DNA from: Arthrobacter ramosus
GTDB lineage: Bacteria; Actinomycetota; Actinomycetes; Actinomycetales; Micrococcaceae
Assembly: GCF_039535095.1 (NCBI RefSeq)
Contig: NZ_BAAAWN010000001.1
Coordinates: forward strand, 4,526,001-4,590,000
DNA: 64,000 nt
Reading direction: 5' to 3'
Shown piece by piece: positions 1 to 9,447 of the stretch. Under the pieces are notes generated by a model. The model worked only from the letters and a program-made list of their open reading frames with translations, did no database searches and was not told where the DNA came from. Every line of letters starts with the position of its first letter. Positions within the stretch are counted from its first letter, which is position 1. A program made the position numbers and the translations under genes.

Positions 1-1
1 G

Positions 2-547
2 TTCCTGCACATCGCTGTGGCCCTCGAAGCCAAGCTGCTGCGGACCATGTTCAACGTCCCCGGCCACACCCCCGACGCCGACGAAGCCACGGCGATCTTC
101 ACCGGGATCCTTCCGGCCTTCGAAGCGTCAGGCGTGCGGATCGCCGTCGAGACCTATGAACGGGTCCCCACGGCACGGATCCTGGACGTCATCCGGCGGG
201 TGGACAGCCCGTACCTGGGGATCTGCAGCGACCCCGCCAACACCGTCGCGGCGCTGGAGATGCCCCGCGAGGTGATTGACGCCGTCGCGCCCTATGTCCT
301 GAACATGCACATCAAAGACTTTGCGTTCAGCCGCAAAGAGGGGTGGGTCGGGTTCACGTACTCCGGCGCACCGCTCGGCGAAGGCCTCCTGGACTACGAC
401 TACATGGCCGGAAAGATCCAGCCCGCGCAAAGAAACATCAACCAGATCGTCGAACACTGGCTGCCCTGGCAGGACTCAGAGTCGGAAACCATCCGCCTCG
501 AAAACCAGTGGACCCAACAAAGCCTCGAATTCCTAAGGAGCAAGTGA
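2..547 (+). CDS. Sugar phosphate isomerase/epimerase-like TIM barrel, 3' part (OiaC-like candidate)
   Basis: The reading frame is open from base 2 and enters from the left edge, so the true start is outside; a GTG at 17 is only an internal codon. The 181 visible residues are the C-terminal half of a xylose-isomerase-like (AP endonuclease 2 family) TIM barrel. The expected metal ligands appear as the Glu of AVETYE, the Asp of CSDPANT and the His of MHIKD, in the order usual for the fold. The stop is one base before the next gene, and that gene's AAGGAG site lies inside this one, so they are one operon. Known family: 3-oxo-isoapionate decarboxylase (OiaC) is a TIM barrel of this type and works with ApnO. 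I infer that role only because the neighbour looks like ApnO; other sugar-acid or inositol isomerases remain possible. Confidence 0.75.
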   Translation, partial: FLHIAVALEAKLLRTMFNVPGHTPDADEATAIFTGILPAFEASGVRIAVETYERVPTARILDVIRRVDSPYLGICSDPANTVAALEMPREVIDAVAPYVLNMHIKDFAFSRKEGWVGFTYSGAPLGEGLLDYDYMAGKIQPAQRNINQIVEHWLPWQDSESETIRLENQWTQQSLEFLRSK

Positions 548-548
548 A

Positions 549-1409
549 ATGTCAGCAGAACAATTGACCGTCGCCGTTGTCGGAGCCGGTGGCAAGATGG
601 GGATGCGCGTTTCCGCCAACCTCCAGAAGTCCAACCACACGGTGACCTACAGCGAGAACTCCCCCGCCGGCCAGGACCGCGTCTGCGCCGAAGGCCGCGA
701 AATCACCGCCACCGACGACGCCGTCAAGGGCGCCGACGTCGTGATCCTCGCCGTGCCGGACACCGTCCTCGGCATCGTCTCCGAAGGCGTCGTCCCGCAG
801 ATGAAGCCCGGCTCGATCCTGCTCACCCTGGACCCGGCCGCGGCCTACGCCGGACTGCTGGCCAAGCGCGACGACGTCATCCAGGCGGTCGCCCACCCCT
901 GCCATCCGTCCGTGTTCCTCGAGCGCACCACCAAGGAAGAATGGGCCGACACCTTCGGCGGCCAGGGCGCCCCCCAGAACGTCGTCGCAGCCATCGACGA
1001 GGACGCCCCCGCAGCGACCCGCGACGCGGCCGAGGCGACCATCCGCACCATCTACGCTCCCGTGATCGATGTCCACTGGGTCACCGTGAAGCAGCTCGCC
1101 ATCCTCGAACCCACCCTCGTGGAAACCGTGGCCTGCATGATCGGCACCCTCCTCAACGAAGCCCTGCACGAAACCGTGCACACCGCCGGCGTCCCGGAAG
1201 AAGCAGCCAAGGCCATGCTCTTCGGCCACGTGCAGATCGCCCTGACCAACGCCCTGCGCGGCTCGAACCCGTTCTCCGAGGCCTGCGAAATCGCCATCCA
1301 GTACGGCAAGGACACCATCATCAAGGACGACTGGAAGAAGATCTTCGACGACTCCGAACTCGACGGCGTCATCGCCAAGATGCTCAAACTGGACGCCGTC
1401 AAGGGCTAG
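549..1409 (+). CDS. Phosphogluconate-dehydrogenase-like oxidoisomerase, candidate D-apionate oxidoisomerase (ApnO-like)
   Basis: 286 aa. An N-terminal Rossmann domain carries the dinucleotide motif VGAGGKMG (about residues 10-17), followed by a helical C-terminal domain of the phosphogluconate dehydrogenase C-terminal type from about residue 130. ApnO, which turns D-apionate into 3-oxo-isoapionate with NAD+, belongs to this architecture and has about this length; the product would then be decarboxylated by an OiaC-type TIM barrel like the gene just upstream. The start ATG follows the upstream stop by one base and is set by AAGGAG at about 534-539. Domain class is well supported; the apionate substrate is inferred from family memory plus the neighbour. 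A dehydrogenase for another branched or four-carbon sugar acid is the main alternative. Confidence 0.7.
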   Translation: MSAEQLTVAVVGAGGKMGMRVSANLQKSNHTVTYSENSPAGQDRVCAEGREITATDDAVKGADVVILAVPDTVLGIVSEGVVPQMKPGSILLTLDPAAAYAGLLAKRDDVIQAVAHPCHPSVFLERTTKEEWADTFGGQGAPQNVVAAIDEDAPAATRDAAEATIRTIYAPVIDVHWVTVKQLAILEPTLVETVACMIGTLLNEALHETVHTAGVPEEAAKAMLFGHVQIALTNALRGSNPFSEACEIAIQYGKDTIIKDDWKKIFDDSELDGVIAKMLKLDAVKG

Positions 1410-1472
1410 TCACGGCACGGACACCTCCGGAGAAAGCGAAGCCGCGGCTGTCTCTCCTCACGAACACACCGG

Positions 1473-1508
1473 TCATCGACTGGCTGCCGCGTGGCAGCCA
1501 GTCGATGA
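1473..1508. terminator. Perfect 16-bp hairpin between convergent genes
   Basis: Two exactly complementary 16-base arms (1473-1488 and 1493-1508) flank a GCGT loop. The element lies between the ends of the rightward oxidoisomerase gene and the leftward monooxygenase gene, so it probably stops transcription from both sides. There is no long T-run, which is common in actinobacterial terminators. Confidence 0.7.
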
Positions 1509-1549
1509 TTGATCCTGGACCAAAGAATCGCAGGGGTTGATGCTCTGTT

Positions 1550-1828
1550 CTAGAGCCCTGTTACGGAGTATCGACGCTCTATTCCGGCGCTGGCGCGACC
1601 CCATTCGCTTCTAGCGACGCGGTCTTGGTGGGCCCTGAAGGCCGCCTCATCGCTGAACCTCTCGTCAACCTGCCACACCGTCGGGTCGTCGGTGGCGGTC
1701 ACGTGAAATGAGATACAGCCGGCCTCGGCGCGTGTCAGGGCGACGTGGCGGGCAAGGTGGAGGACGACGACGGCGACCTCGTCAGCGTCGCGGCACACGA
1801 GTTGTCCGCTGAGATGAACCAGTGTCAT
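1550..1828 (-). CDS. Antibiotic biosynthesis monooxygenase (ABM) domain protein
   Basis: 92 aa small ferredoxin-like dimeric alpha/beta barrel family. Typical features are the hydrophobic first strand, the central segment EAGCISFHVTATDDPTVW and VDERFSDEAAFRAHQ, the usual place of the conserved Glu and His/Phe positions. The ATG at 1828 is preceded by GAGGA at good spacing; the frame stays open further upstream to 1972, but that part does not resemble the family. ABM proteins range from quinone-forming oxygenases to stress or heme-linked proteins, so the substrate cannot be given. It is divergent from the glutamate dehydrogenase gene and convergent with the oxidoisomerase gene across the strong hairpin. 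Confidence 0.75.
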   Translation of the reverse strand: MTLVHLSGQLVCRDADEVAVVVLHLARHVALTRAEAGCISFHVTATDDPTVWQVDERFSDEAAFRAHQDRVARSEWGRASAGIERRYSVTGL

Positions 1829-2041
1829 GGAATAATCCTCGCGCATCCCGCGCGTAGCCGACTCCAGGCACAGCCTGTCGAGACCGGCCGAGAGCGAAAG
1901 TGATCTTCCAACGGCGCACAGGCTAGTGAGGCAAGTCCAAGCCTTTACTGCCTGCCCCGCGCCAGCCATCATGAAATCAGGCGCAGGACTTCGCCGACCG
2001 CTACAGCACGGCCGCTCCTTGCGCGGCGGAGGCGCAGCGAC

Positions 2042-5000
2042 ATGTCACCCGGAATCGAGCCCGCGGACCACGCCTTGGGAGGCACTGCCCCCGGCGCCCC
2101 GGACCGATTCCTGACCGACTACTACGAGCACGTGGCCGATGATGATGTCCGCGACTACACCACGGATGCACTCCTGGAGCGTGCGCGGTACCACCGCTCA
2201 TTGGCGGAACGGCGGGCTCCCGGGCAAGCAGTGATCGGCGTCCTGAACGAGGCCGACGCCAGCCTCGTAGCTATTGTCACCGAGGACATGCCCTACCTGG
2301 TCCCGTCGGTCACCGCGGAAATCGCCAGGGACAACGCCTCCATCCGGCTCCTGGTCCACCCCATTTTTACAGTCACCCGGGATCCAGCCACCCATCGCCT
2401 GATCGACGTCCGCCGCGGTCCCCTGCGGACGGGACTGCCGTCCGGCGTCGAACCTTCCGCCTCGGTCACCCCTATGGACCACGACGACGGCGGGCCGCTC
2501 ACGGAGGCTTGGATCGCCGTCGAGATCTCCCGGCTTCCAGACGAAACGAGTGCCGAACACCTCGTTGAACGGCTGCAGACCGTCCTTGACGATGTCCGGG
2601 CCGCCGCAGAAGACGCGGCTGCCATCCATCAGGAACTTGCCAACGAGGTCAGGGGCTTGGACGGGCTCACGCAAGCCGCCCCCGCGGCGCGGGAGGTCCA
2701 GGAGTTGCTGCGCTGGCTGGACGACGGGAATTTCGTCTTCCTCGGCTACCGCGGCCGGAAGGGTCTCGGCCTGCTCAGGAATGTGGCGGTCACCGCGTCC
2801 GAAGGCGGGTCGTCCGCGGTGTCCCTCCTGACACTCACCAAATCGACGCTCCGCTCGACGGTGCTTCGGCGCGCCTACCTCGACGAAATCAGCCTCGGCG
2901 GGGCTGATGGAATCGGGGAGCGCACCTTCGTTGGCCTTTTCGCTCCCAGCTCGGCGTCCCGCTCGGCGCTCCAGATTCCCGTCATCCGGGACACCGTGGA
3001 CGAGGTGCTGCGCACGTTCGGCTACGCGCCCGCATCACACCGAGGCAAGGAACTCCTGGCGGTGGTGGAGGCCTATCCGCGCGACGAACTCTTCCACATC
3101 GACGCACGGCAGTTGGCGGAGCACGCGCGGGACATCCTGCGCCTCCAAGAACGGCACAGCACACGGTTGTTCCTTCGCCCGGACTCGCACAACCGCTTCA
3201 TGACAGCCCTGGTCTTCCTGCCGCGGCAACGCTACAGCACGGCCGTCCGGCTCAACATTGAACGCGAACTTCGCGAGGCCTTCGTCTCCGACGCCATCGA
3301 GTTCGAGCTCCGCCTGGGCGAATCCGCCATGGCCCGCGTGTTCTTCCGGGTTCTGTTGCCACGCGAGGGGGCGCCCGTCGTCGTCGACCCTGCGGTACTG
3401 GAGCAGCGGATCATCGCCGCCACAAGGTCCTGGGCCGAAGGCCTGGACGAAGCCCTGCGGGCGAGGTTCCCCGCGGACGAGGCCGCCCGGCTGTCCCGGC
3501 AATGGGCCACCGCCTTTCCGGCCAGCTACAAAGCAGACTACGAGGTGGAAGACGCGGTTCAGGACGTCGTCCGGTTCGAGAGTTTCCCGCCCCCGGAAGC
3601 GGACCCGCCCGACGGCGACACCGCGGACCCGCTGCTCACTGTCTACAAGCGCCCGGGAACTGCCGTCCTCGCTGAGGATGCGCGGATTCGGCTCTATTTG
3701 ACCCGCCCGCAGAGCCTGAGCCAGATTTTGCCGCTCTTCCACAACCTGGGCCTGCGCGTGCTGGACCAGCGACCGTTCGATGTGCAGCGTGCCGACGGGC
3801 GGTCCTTTTTCCTTTACGACCTCGGCCTCGTGTATCCGCGCGGAGTTGATCCCGTGGGAACCGGCGATCTGCTGGCCGCTTCGTTCTGTGCCGCGATGCG
3901 GGGAGATGCGGAGTCCGACGCCTTCGATGCCTTGGTCATCCGGGAGGGGATCGACTGGCGGCGGACAGCCATCCTGCGCGCGTATGCGAAGTACCTTCGG
4001 CAGTTGGGGAGCACCAATTCCTACGGGTTCATCGCGGATACCCTCCGTGAGAATGTGCGTGCAACCCACGCTTTGCTTTCGCTCTTCGAGGCGAAGTTCG
4101 ATCCGGACCGGTTCGAACCCGATCTGTTCGATCCTGAACTGCGCGAGCCGACGCCTGCTGAGCCGACGCCGACTGGGCAGATTCCGGCTGGAAGCGATCT
4201 GTTCGAAACGGACCGCGGCAAGTACAGCTCGCGGACACAAGCCACGAACGCCGCCCGCAAGGAACTGGCGGAAGCGATCGACGCCGTACCCGTCCTCGAC
4301 GCTGACCGCCTGTTGCGTTCTCTGGCGAGCCTTGTGGAGGCAACCCTCCGCACCAACTTCTACCTCAACAAGCCGTATTTGAGTTTCAAGCTCAATCCTT
4401 CCTCCATCGCCGCCGCACCGGCACCCCGGCCACAGTTCGAAATCTGGGTCTACTCGCCGCGGGTGGAAGGCGTCCACTTGCGTTTCGGCCCGATTGCCCG
4501 CGGAGGCTTGCGCTGGTCCGACCGTCGTGAGGACTTCCGCACGGAAGTCCTGGGACTCGTGAAAGCCCAAACGGTGAAAAACGCCGTCATCGTTCCCACC
4601 GGAGCCAAGGGAGGTTTCTACCCCAAACAGCTCCCGGACCCGGCCGAAGACCGCGCGGCGTGGCTGGCCGAGGGACAGGAAAGCTACCGGATCTTCGTTC
4701 GCGGACTACTGGACATCACGGACAACCTGGTTGCCGAACCCGACGGCGGTTCGCACGGCCGCATCGTTCCGCCGCAACGCACTGTTCCACCGCAGCGCGT
4801 GGTTCCGCGGGCCCGCGTTGTGAGGCACGACGGCGACGACTACTACCTCGTGGTCGCCGCGGACAAGGGCACGGCCACGTTCTCCGACATCGCCAACTCC
4901 CTGGCCGCAGAGTATGGATTCTGGCTGGGCGATGCGTTCGCGTCCGGCGGTTCGGCGGGTTATGACCACAAGCAGATGGGCATCACGGCCCGAGGTGCCT

Positions 5001-6973
5001 GGGAGTCCGTGCGGCACCATTTCAGCGAACTGCTCATCGACTCCCGGGCCGAGGATTTCACCGTGGTGGGCGTCGGCGACATGAGCGGCGATGTGTTCGG
5101 CAACGGCATGCTGCTCTCGAACCACATCAAGCTGGTGGCAGCCTTCGATCACCGGCACATCTTCCTGGATCCCACCCCTGACCCAGCCACTTCCTTCGCC
5201 GAGCGGAAACGGCTCTTCAAGCTACCCCGCTCGTCCTGGGCCGACTACAACCCCGCGAAGCTCAGTCCGGGCGGAGGGGTGTTCTCCCGGACCGATAAGT
5301 CAATCAGCATCACCGAACCGGTCCGCCTCGCCTTGGGATTGGATGAGGGCACGACGGCGATGAGCCCGCCTGAGCTGCTCAGGGCCGTCCTCATGGCCCC
5401 CGTCGACCTGCTCTACAACGGCGGAATCGGCACCTACGTCAAGGCCTCCAGCGAGACGCATGCCGAGGTCGGAGACAAGTCAAACGATGCCATCAGGGTG
5501 GACGCCGCCCAAGTGCGTACCCGGATCATCGCTGAGGGCGGTAATCTCGGCATCACCCAACGCGGCAGGATCGAGGCTGCTCTGGCCGGAATCCTCGTGA
5601 ACACCGATGCCATCGACAATTCCGCCGGCGTCGACTGCTCAGACCACGAGGTAAACATCAAGATCTTCCTGGACCGGATGATCGCCGCGGGCAAGATGTC
5701 CCCGGATGAAAGAACGAAATTCCTGCACTCGCTCCAGGACGAGGTGGGGCGGCTCGTGCTGAAAACCAACGTTGACCAAAACGTCCTCCTCCTCAATGAC
5801 AAACAGCTGGTCCTTGAGTGGAGCCCGAGCTTCGAACGGACCATGGACTGGCTCGAATCAGCCACGGACCTGGACCGGCAGCTCGAATGCCTCCCGACTA
5901 CGGAGGAAATCCACGCCCGCGTGGGGACCGGAGTCGGACTGACCTCGCCCGAGCTGGCTGTGCTGGCGGCTTATGCCAAGATCGAGCTCGCCCGGGAACT
6001 GACGGAGGGCGGGCTCGCGGACGATCCGTGGTTCTCGCAAACGCTGCGCGAGTATTTCCCCCGCCAACTTTCGGAACGGTTCGGCGATGACCTCTCCACG
6101 CATCCCTTGCGCCGCCAAATCGTCGCCACGGTGGTGGCCAACGACATGATCAACCTCGGCGGCATAGCGTTTGCATTCCGCGCCATGGAGGAAACCACGG
6201 TTTCGGCGGCCGCGGTGGCGCGTGGATTCGTGGTCATGCGCCGAATCTGGGATTTCGATTCGGTCACTGAAGCCATCGCCCGGGTGCCGGCAAGCATCCC
6301 GCGCGAGCACGGATGCGCCGTGGCACTGGACATGCGCCGCCTCCTCGACCGGTCCACCCGTTGGTACGTCACCCACGATTTCCGGGACAAGCCCATTGCC
6401 GACGCCTTCGCGCGGCTCGAACGGCCCATGTCGCTGATGCGGGCAAATTTCACGCGCTTCCTGCACGGGATCAACCTGCAACACTCGTTGACGCGCCTTG
6501 CCCATTCGGATTCGGTGGGCTTGCCACACGAACTGGGCCTTCGAGCCTCCGAACTCCTCGTCAGCTACGGCCTTTTGGACATTTCCGCGATTGCCGAGGA
6601 ATTGCAGGAGCCCGTTGAGGACGTGGCGGAGGTCTACTTCGCCGTGTTCGAACGGATCTCGGCTATCCCCCTGTTGGAACACATCACGCTGTTGCCGCGG
6701 GACACCCACTGGGAGGCCTTGGCCCGGGCAGCCCTCCGTGACGACATGTACCTGGTCCTTGCCGACATGACCAAGGCCGTGGTCCGGCACACTCCCCGCT
6801 CCTCCGAGGCAGTCGCCGACCCCGTAGCGAGGATCGAGGATTGGGAACGCGGAAACATCGAACAACTCGCCCGCATCCAGGACACCATCAAGGAAGCCAT
6901 CAAGCCCGGCCCGGTAGACATCGCGGCACTCTCCGTGGCCGTGAAGCTGCTGCGCGCCATGGTCCGCCGGTGA
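2042..6973 (+). CDS. NAD-dependent glutamate dehydrogenase, large 180-kDa type
   Basis: 1643 aa, the length expected for the large bacterial NAD-GDH family, which deaminates glutamate to 2-oxoglutarate and ammonia in the cytosol. A long N-terminal regulatory part (ACT-like) precedes the catalytic block with GGLRWSDRREDFR near residue 823 and the glycine-rich VPTGAKGGF near 858; GDVFGNGMLLSNH near 1018 and GGNLGITQRGR near 1164 belong to the nucleotide-binding part. Two low-complexity inserts are visible: a Pro/Glu stretch near residues 690-715 and a short repeat of VPPQR units near 907-920. ATG at 2042 is set by GGAGG at 2028-2032. It stands alone. Its probable job is disposal of glutamate carbon from histidine and oxoproline breakdown encoded elsewhere in the window. 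Confidence 0.95.
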   Translation: MSPGIEPADHALGGTAPGAPDRFLTDYYEHVADDDVRDYTTDALLERARYHRSLAERRAPGQAVIGVLNEADASLVAIVTEDMPYLVPSVTAEIARDNASIRLLVHPIFTVTRDPATHRLIDVRRGPLRTGLPSGVEPSASVTPMDHDDGGPLTEAWIAVEISRLPDETSAEHLVERLQTVLDDVRAAAEDAAAIHQELANEVRGLDGLTQAAPAAREVQELLRWLDDGNFVFLGYRGRKGLGLLRNVAVTASEGGSSAVSLLTLTKSTLRSTVLRRAYLDEISLGGADGIGERTFVGLFAPSSASRSALQIPVIRDTVDEVLRTFGYAPASHRGKELLAVVEAYPRDELFHIDARQLAEHARDILRLQERHSTRLFLRPDSHNRFMTALVFLPRQRYSTAVRLNIERELREAFVSDAIEFELRLGESAMARVFFRVLLPREGAPVVVDPAVLEQRIIAATRSWAEGLDEALRARFPADEAARLSRQWATAFPASYKADYEVEDAVQDVVRFESFPPPEADPPDGDTADPLLTVYKRPGTAVLAEDARIRLYLTRPQSLSQILPLFHNLGLRVLDQRPFDVQRADGRSFFLYDLGLVYPRGVDPVGTGDLLAASFCAAMRGDAESDAFDALVIREGIDWRRTAILRAYAKYLRQLGSTNSYGFIADTLRENVRATHALLSLFEAKFDPDRFEPDLFDPELREPTPAEPTPTGQIPAGSDLFETDRGKYSSRTQATNAARKELAEAIDAVPVLDADRLLRSLASLVEATLRTNFYLNKPYLSFKLNPSSIAAAPAPRPQFEIWVYSPRVEGVHLRFGPIARGGLRWSDRREDFRTEVLGLVKAQTVKNAVIVPTGAKGGFYPKQLPDPAEDRAAWLAEGQESYRIFVRGLLDITDNLVAEPDGGSHGRIVPPQRTVPPQRVVPRARVVRHDGDDYYLVVAADKGTATFSDIANSLAAEYGFWLGDAFASGGSAGYDHKQMGITARGAWESVRHHFSELLIDSRAEDFTVVGVGDMSGDVFGNGMLLSNHIKLVAAFDHRHIFLDPTPDPATSFAERKRLFKLPRSSWADYNPAKLSPGGGVFSRTDKSISITEPVRLALGLDEGTTAMSPPELLRAVLMAPVDLLYNGGIGTYVKASSETHAEVGDKSNDAIRVDAAQVRTRIIAEGGNLGITQRGRIEAALAGILVNTDAIDNSAGVDCSDHEVNIKIFLDRMIAAGKMSPDERTKFLHSLQDEVGRLVLKTNVDQNVLLLNDKQLVLEWSPSFERTMDWLESATDLDRQLECLPTTEEIHARVGTGVGLTSPELAVLAAYAKIELARELTEGGLADDPWFSQTLREYFPRQLSERFGDDLSTHPLRRQIVATVVANDMINLGGIAFAFRAMEETTVSAAAVARGFVVMRRIWDFDSVTEAIARVPASIPREHGCAVALDMRRLLDRSTRWYVTHDFRDKPIADAFARLERPMSLMRANFTRFLHGINLQHSLTRLAHSDSVGLPHELGLRASELLVSYGLLDISAIAEELQEPVEDVAEVYFAVFERISAIPLLEHITLLPRDTHWEALARAALRDDMYLVLADMTKAVVRHTPRSSEAVADPVARIEDWERGNIEQLARIQDTIKEAIKPGPVDIAALSVAVKLLRAMVRR

Positions 6974-7072
6974 TCCAGCTCCCAAAATGCCGGACATCCC
7001 ATGACACTTTGCTATCTTTTTATGCAGGAATTGCCGCTCCCCCCTGCGGCACCCTGCAGAAGGAGCCCCCAA

Positions 7073-7294
7073 ATGAACACCGCAACAATAGAACGCAACG
7101 AAATCCATTTGTCCTTTGCGTCCGTCGACGAAGTCCATGCAGGACTTGACGAAGCTGTCAGCACGCTCATCGAAGCCGCAGCCGACAACGGCCGCTGCGG
7201 GATCCTGGTGACCCGCCGGGAGCCTGGAAGCTACACGGTTGCCTTGGACGAGTCGGTCCCGTTCGGCCAGACCCGCGAAGTCCTCGCCGCCTAG
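7073..7294 (+). CDS. Small conserved hypothetical protein, 73 aa
   Basis: Starts at ATG 7073 with AAGGAG at about 7059-7064; an earlier in-frame ATG at 7001 lacks a ribosome site and would add a Pro-rich tail. The protein is a soluble alpha/beta sequence with two motifs, SFASVDEVHAGLDEAVSTL and GILVTRREPGSYTVALDESV, and no membrane segment or signal peptide. It is followed at once by a strong hairpin terminator, which supports a real transcription unit. I do not recognise a family with a known function. It sits just downstream of the glutamate dehydrogenase gene but 100 bases apart, so cotranscription is uncertain. Confidence 0.7.
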   Translation: MNTATIERNEIHLSFASVDEVHAGLDEAVSTLIEAAADNGRCGILVTRREPGSYTVALDESVPFGQTREVLAA

Positions 7295-7320
7295 GAAGCC
7301 TAGGAACAGGTACGGACAAC

Positions 7321-7388
7321 AAAACCGGGGCTTGTTTTCCAGACCACGCCAAGAAGGCGCGGAATGGGAAACAAGCCCCGGTTTTTTA
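7321..7388. terminator. Bidirectional rho-independent terminator
   Basis: Arms AAAACCGGGGCTTGTTT and AAACAAGCCCCGGTTTTTT form a long near-perfect stem. The left A-run and right T-run make it a terminator in both directions. It separates the rightward 73-aa gene from the leftward 82-aa gene. Confidence 0.9.
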
Positions 7389-7396
7389 TACGGTCA

Positions 7397-7645
7397 CTAC
7401 ACCCGGCGCAGCTCCACGCCGTCGGACTTCATGAAAAGCTGTTTGGCGGCTTCGTCGGCGCCAGGCCCTGCGGGTTCAAGCCAGACAACGTTGCCGCTGC
7501 CCGAGACTTCCTGCACCTCCCCCGCCGCGACCACATGTGCGTGCCTTACGACTTCGATCCGCTCCCCCACCTTCAACGTTCCCCAGTTGGAAACGACGGC
7601 GGACTGTGCGATTCGCCTGGACAGGACTGTCCCGCGTGCCTTCAT
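7397..7645 (-). CDS. Hypothetical protein, 82 aa, SH3-like appearance
   Basis: 82 aa without a signal peptide or membrane helix. It is rich in beta-prone stretches such as VGERIEVVRHAHVVAAGEVQEV and GNVVWLEPAG, which suggests a small barrel (KOW or SH3-like), but I do not recognise the family. It lies between two hairpin terminators (7321-7388 and 7763-7805) and is therefore probably its own transcription unit, with its promoter in the 194-base gap before hutH. No further functional claim can be made. Confidence 0.6.
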   Translation of the reverse strand: MKARGTVLSRRIAQSAVVSNWGTLKVGERIEVVRHAHVVAAGEVQEVSGSGNVVWLEPAGPGADEAAKQLFMKSDGVELRRV

Positions 7646-7762
7646 TGAACTTCTACCCCTTTGTGGATGTTCGTTGTTTTCAGTTGTAAACGGATTTTCC
7701 CCGGCAGGCCCACGACATCGTCGGCGTGGACATGCCGTACCCCATAAGTTCTACTACACAGA

Positions 7763-7805
7763 AAGCGCCCCGGGGCGCGTATTGCCAAACATTTCCGGGG
7801 CGCTT
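7763..7805 (-). terminator. Terminator downstream of hutH
   Basis: AAGCGCCCCGG (7763-7773) pairs with CCGGGGCGCTT (7795-7805), an 11-bp stem with a 21-base loop, 35 bases after the hutH stop. On the minus strand the stem is followed by a short T-rich stretch. Confidence 0.7.
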
Positions 7806-7839
7806 CCTATTGTTCACTCGAACAGTATTTTGTTCGGCG

Positions 7840-9432
7840 TCAGGCGAGAATTCCGACGGCGGATTCGGCGGCCGCTCGCACGTCGCCAGCGCCTACAAGA
7901 CGGTCCGCGGCTTCCAGCTCAGGTGAGAGGAAACGGTCAGTTCCGGGGCCGTCGACGACGCCGCGCAGCACCTCGATCACGGCGGTGCCAGCTGGCCCCG
8001 GAGTGAGTTCGCCGCCGGACAGTTTGGTGCGGATGTCGAGGGCACGGGCGCTCGTGACGAGTTCCACAGCCAGGACGCGGCGCAGGTTCTCGATGGCCTT
8101 GCGTAGCTTGCGGGCAGCGTGCCAACCCATGGAGACGTGGTCTTCCTGCATGGCGGAGCTCGGGATGGAGTCAACCGACGCCGGGACGGCCAATCGCTTG
8201 TTGTCCGAGACGAGTCCGGCCTGGGTGTACTGGGCGATCATGAGGCCCGAGTCCACGCCGGGATCGTCGGCAAGGAAGGCCGGGAGTCCGTGTGAGCGGG
8301 CCGGGTCCAGCATGCGGTCCGTGCGGCGCTCTGCGATGGAGGACAGGTCCGCCACGGCGATGGCCAGGAAGTCCAGCACGTAGGCCACCGGGGCACCATG
8401 GAAGTTGCCGTTGGAGGACACGCGGCCGTCCGGGAGCACCACGGGGTTGTCGATGGCTGCAGCCAACTCGCGGGAGGCCACGAGTTCAGCGTGCGTCACG
8501 GTATCGCGGACCGCGCCCGCAACCTGGGGTGCGCAGCGGAGCGAGTACGCGTCCTGGACCTTGGTGTCATTGACGCGGTGCGAAGCAACGATCGGCGAGT
8601 TGGAAAGCACGCGCAGCATGTTGTCCGCGCTTGCGGCCTGGCCCGGGTGGGGACGCAGGGCCGCATGCAGCTCCGGCAGGAACACCTGGTCAGTGCCGAG
8701 CAGCGCCTCGACGCTGAGCGCAGCGGTGATGTCCGCCGTCGTGAGCAGCAAGTGCAGGTCGGCGATGGCCATCAGGAGCATGCCGAGCATGCCTTCGGTG
8801 CCGTTGACGAGGGCAAGGCCTTCCTTTTCCGCGAGGACGACCGGCTCGATGCCGTGCACGGCGAGGAGCTCGCCAACCGGCTTCTTTCCGGCGGCGCCGT
8901 ACAGCTCGCCGTCGGGCCCGGTGGCTTCGCCTTCGCCCATCAGGACCAGGGCGCAGTGGGACAGCGGGGCGAGGTCGCCCGAGCAACCCAAGGAGCCGAA
9001 TTCACGGACAACGGGGGTGATGCCCGCGTTGAGGACGTCCACCATGGTCTGCAGGACCACGGGGCGTACGCCCGTGCGGCCCGAGGCCAGGGTCTTGGCG
9101 CGCAGGAACATGATGCCGCGGACCACTTCGCGCTCCACTGCAGGGCCCATGCCGGCGGCGTGGCTGCGGATGAGCGACTTCTGCAACTGGGTGCGGAGTT
9201 CGTTGGGGATGTGGCGGTTGGCCAGGGCACCGAAGCCTGTGGAGACGCCGTACGCCGGAACTTCGCTGTGGGCGAGGCCGTCGATGTGGGCGCGGACCTT
9301 GGCGACCGTGTCCAGGGCTTCCTGGGAGATGGTCACCTTGGCGTCGTAGCGTGCGACGGCGACGACCTCCTCCGGCGTGACTCCGCTGGAGCCGAGGGTG
9401 ACGGTCAGCGGTTCGTGGGTAATGGTTGTCAT
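7840..9432 (-). CDS. hutH: Histidine ammonia-lyase HutH
   Basis: 530 aa; converts L-histidine to urocanate and ammonia, the first step of histidine use. The MIO prosthetic group motif is GCSGDLAPLSH with Cys-Ser-Gly at 150-152; Cys in place of Ala at the first position is accepted by the known PAL/HAL signature. The catalytic loop Tyr lies in YGVSTGFG at 61-68. The length matches the family. ATG at 9432 has GAGGAA about five bases upstream. It follows hutU on the same strand; the 94-base gap holds a 26-bp inverted repeat that may tune or end transcription between the two genes. The later steps hutI and hutG are not in this window. Confidence 0.97.
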   Translation of the reverse strand: MTTITHEPLTVTLGSSGVTPEEVVAVARYDAKVTISQEALDTVAKVRAHIDGLAHSEVPAYGVSTGFGALANRHIPNELRTQLQKSLIRSHAAGMGPAVEREVVRGIMFLRAKTLASGRTGVRPVVLQTMVDVLNAGITPVVREFGSLGCSGDLAPLSHCALVLMGEGEATGPDGELYGAAGKKPVGELLAVHGIEPVVLAEKEGLALVNGTEGMLGMLLMAIADLHLLLTTADITAALSVEALLGTDQVFLPELHAALRPHPGQAASADNMLRVLSNSPIVASHRVNDTKVQDAYSLRCAPQVAGAVRDTVTHAELVASRELAAAIDNPVVLPDGRVSSNGNFHGAPVAYVLDFLAIAVADLSSIAERRTDRMLDPARSHGLPAFLADDPGVDSGLMIAQYTQAGLVSDNKRLAVPASVDSIPSSAMQEDHVSMGWHAARKLRKAIENLRRVLAVELVTSARALDIRTKLSGGELTPGPAGTAVIEVLRGVVDGPGTDRFLSPELEAADRLVGAGDVRAAAESAVGILA

Positions 9433-9447
9433 TTTTCCTCGTTCTTC

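Noticed and set aside
8950..8990. Cys-Ser-Gly instead of Ala-Ser-Gly in the HutH prosthetic-group motif as a possible defect
   Set aside because: The accepted PAL/HAL signature allows Cys at that place, so this is normal variation.
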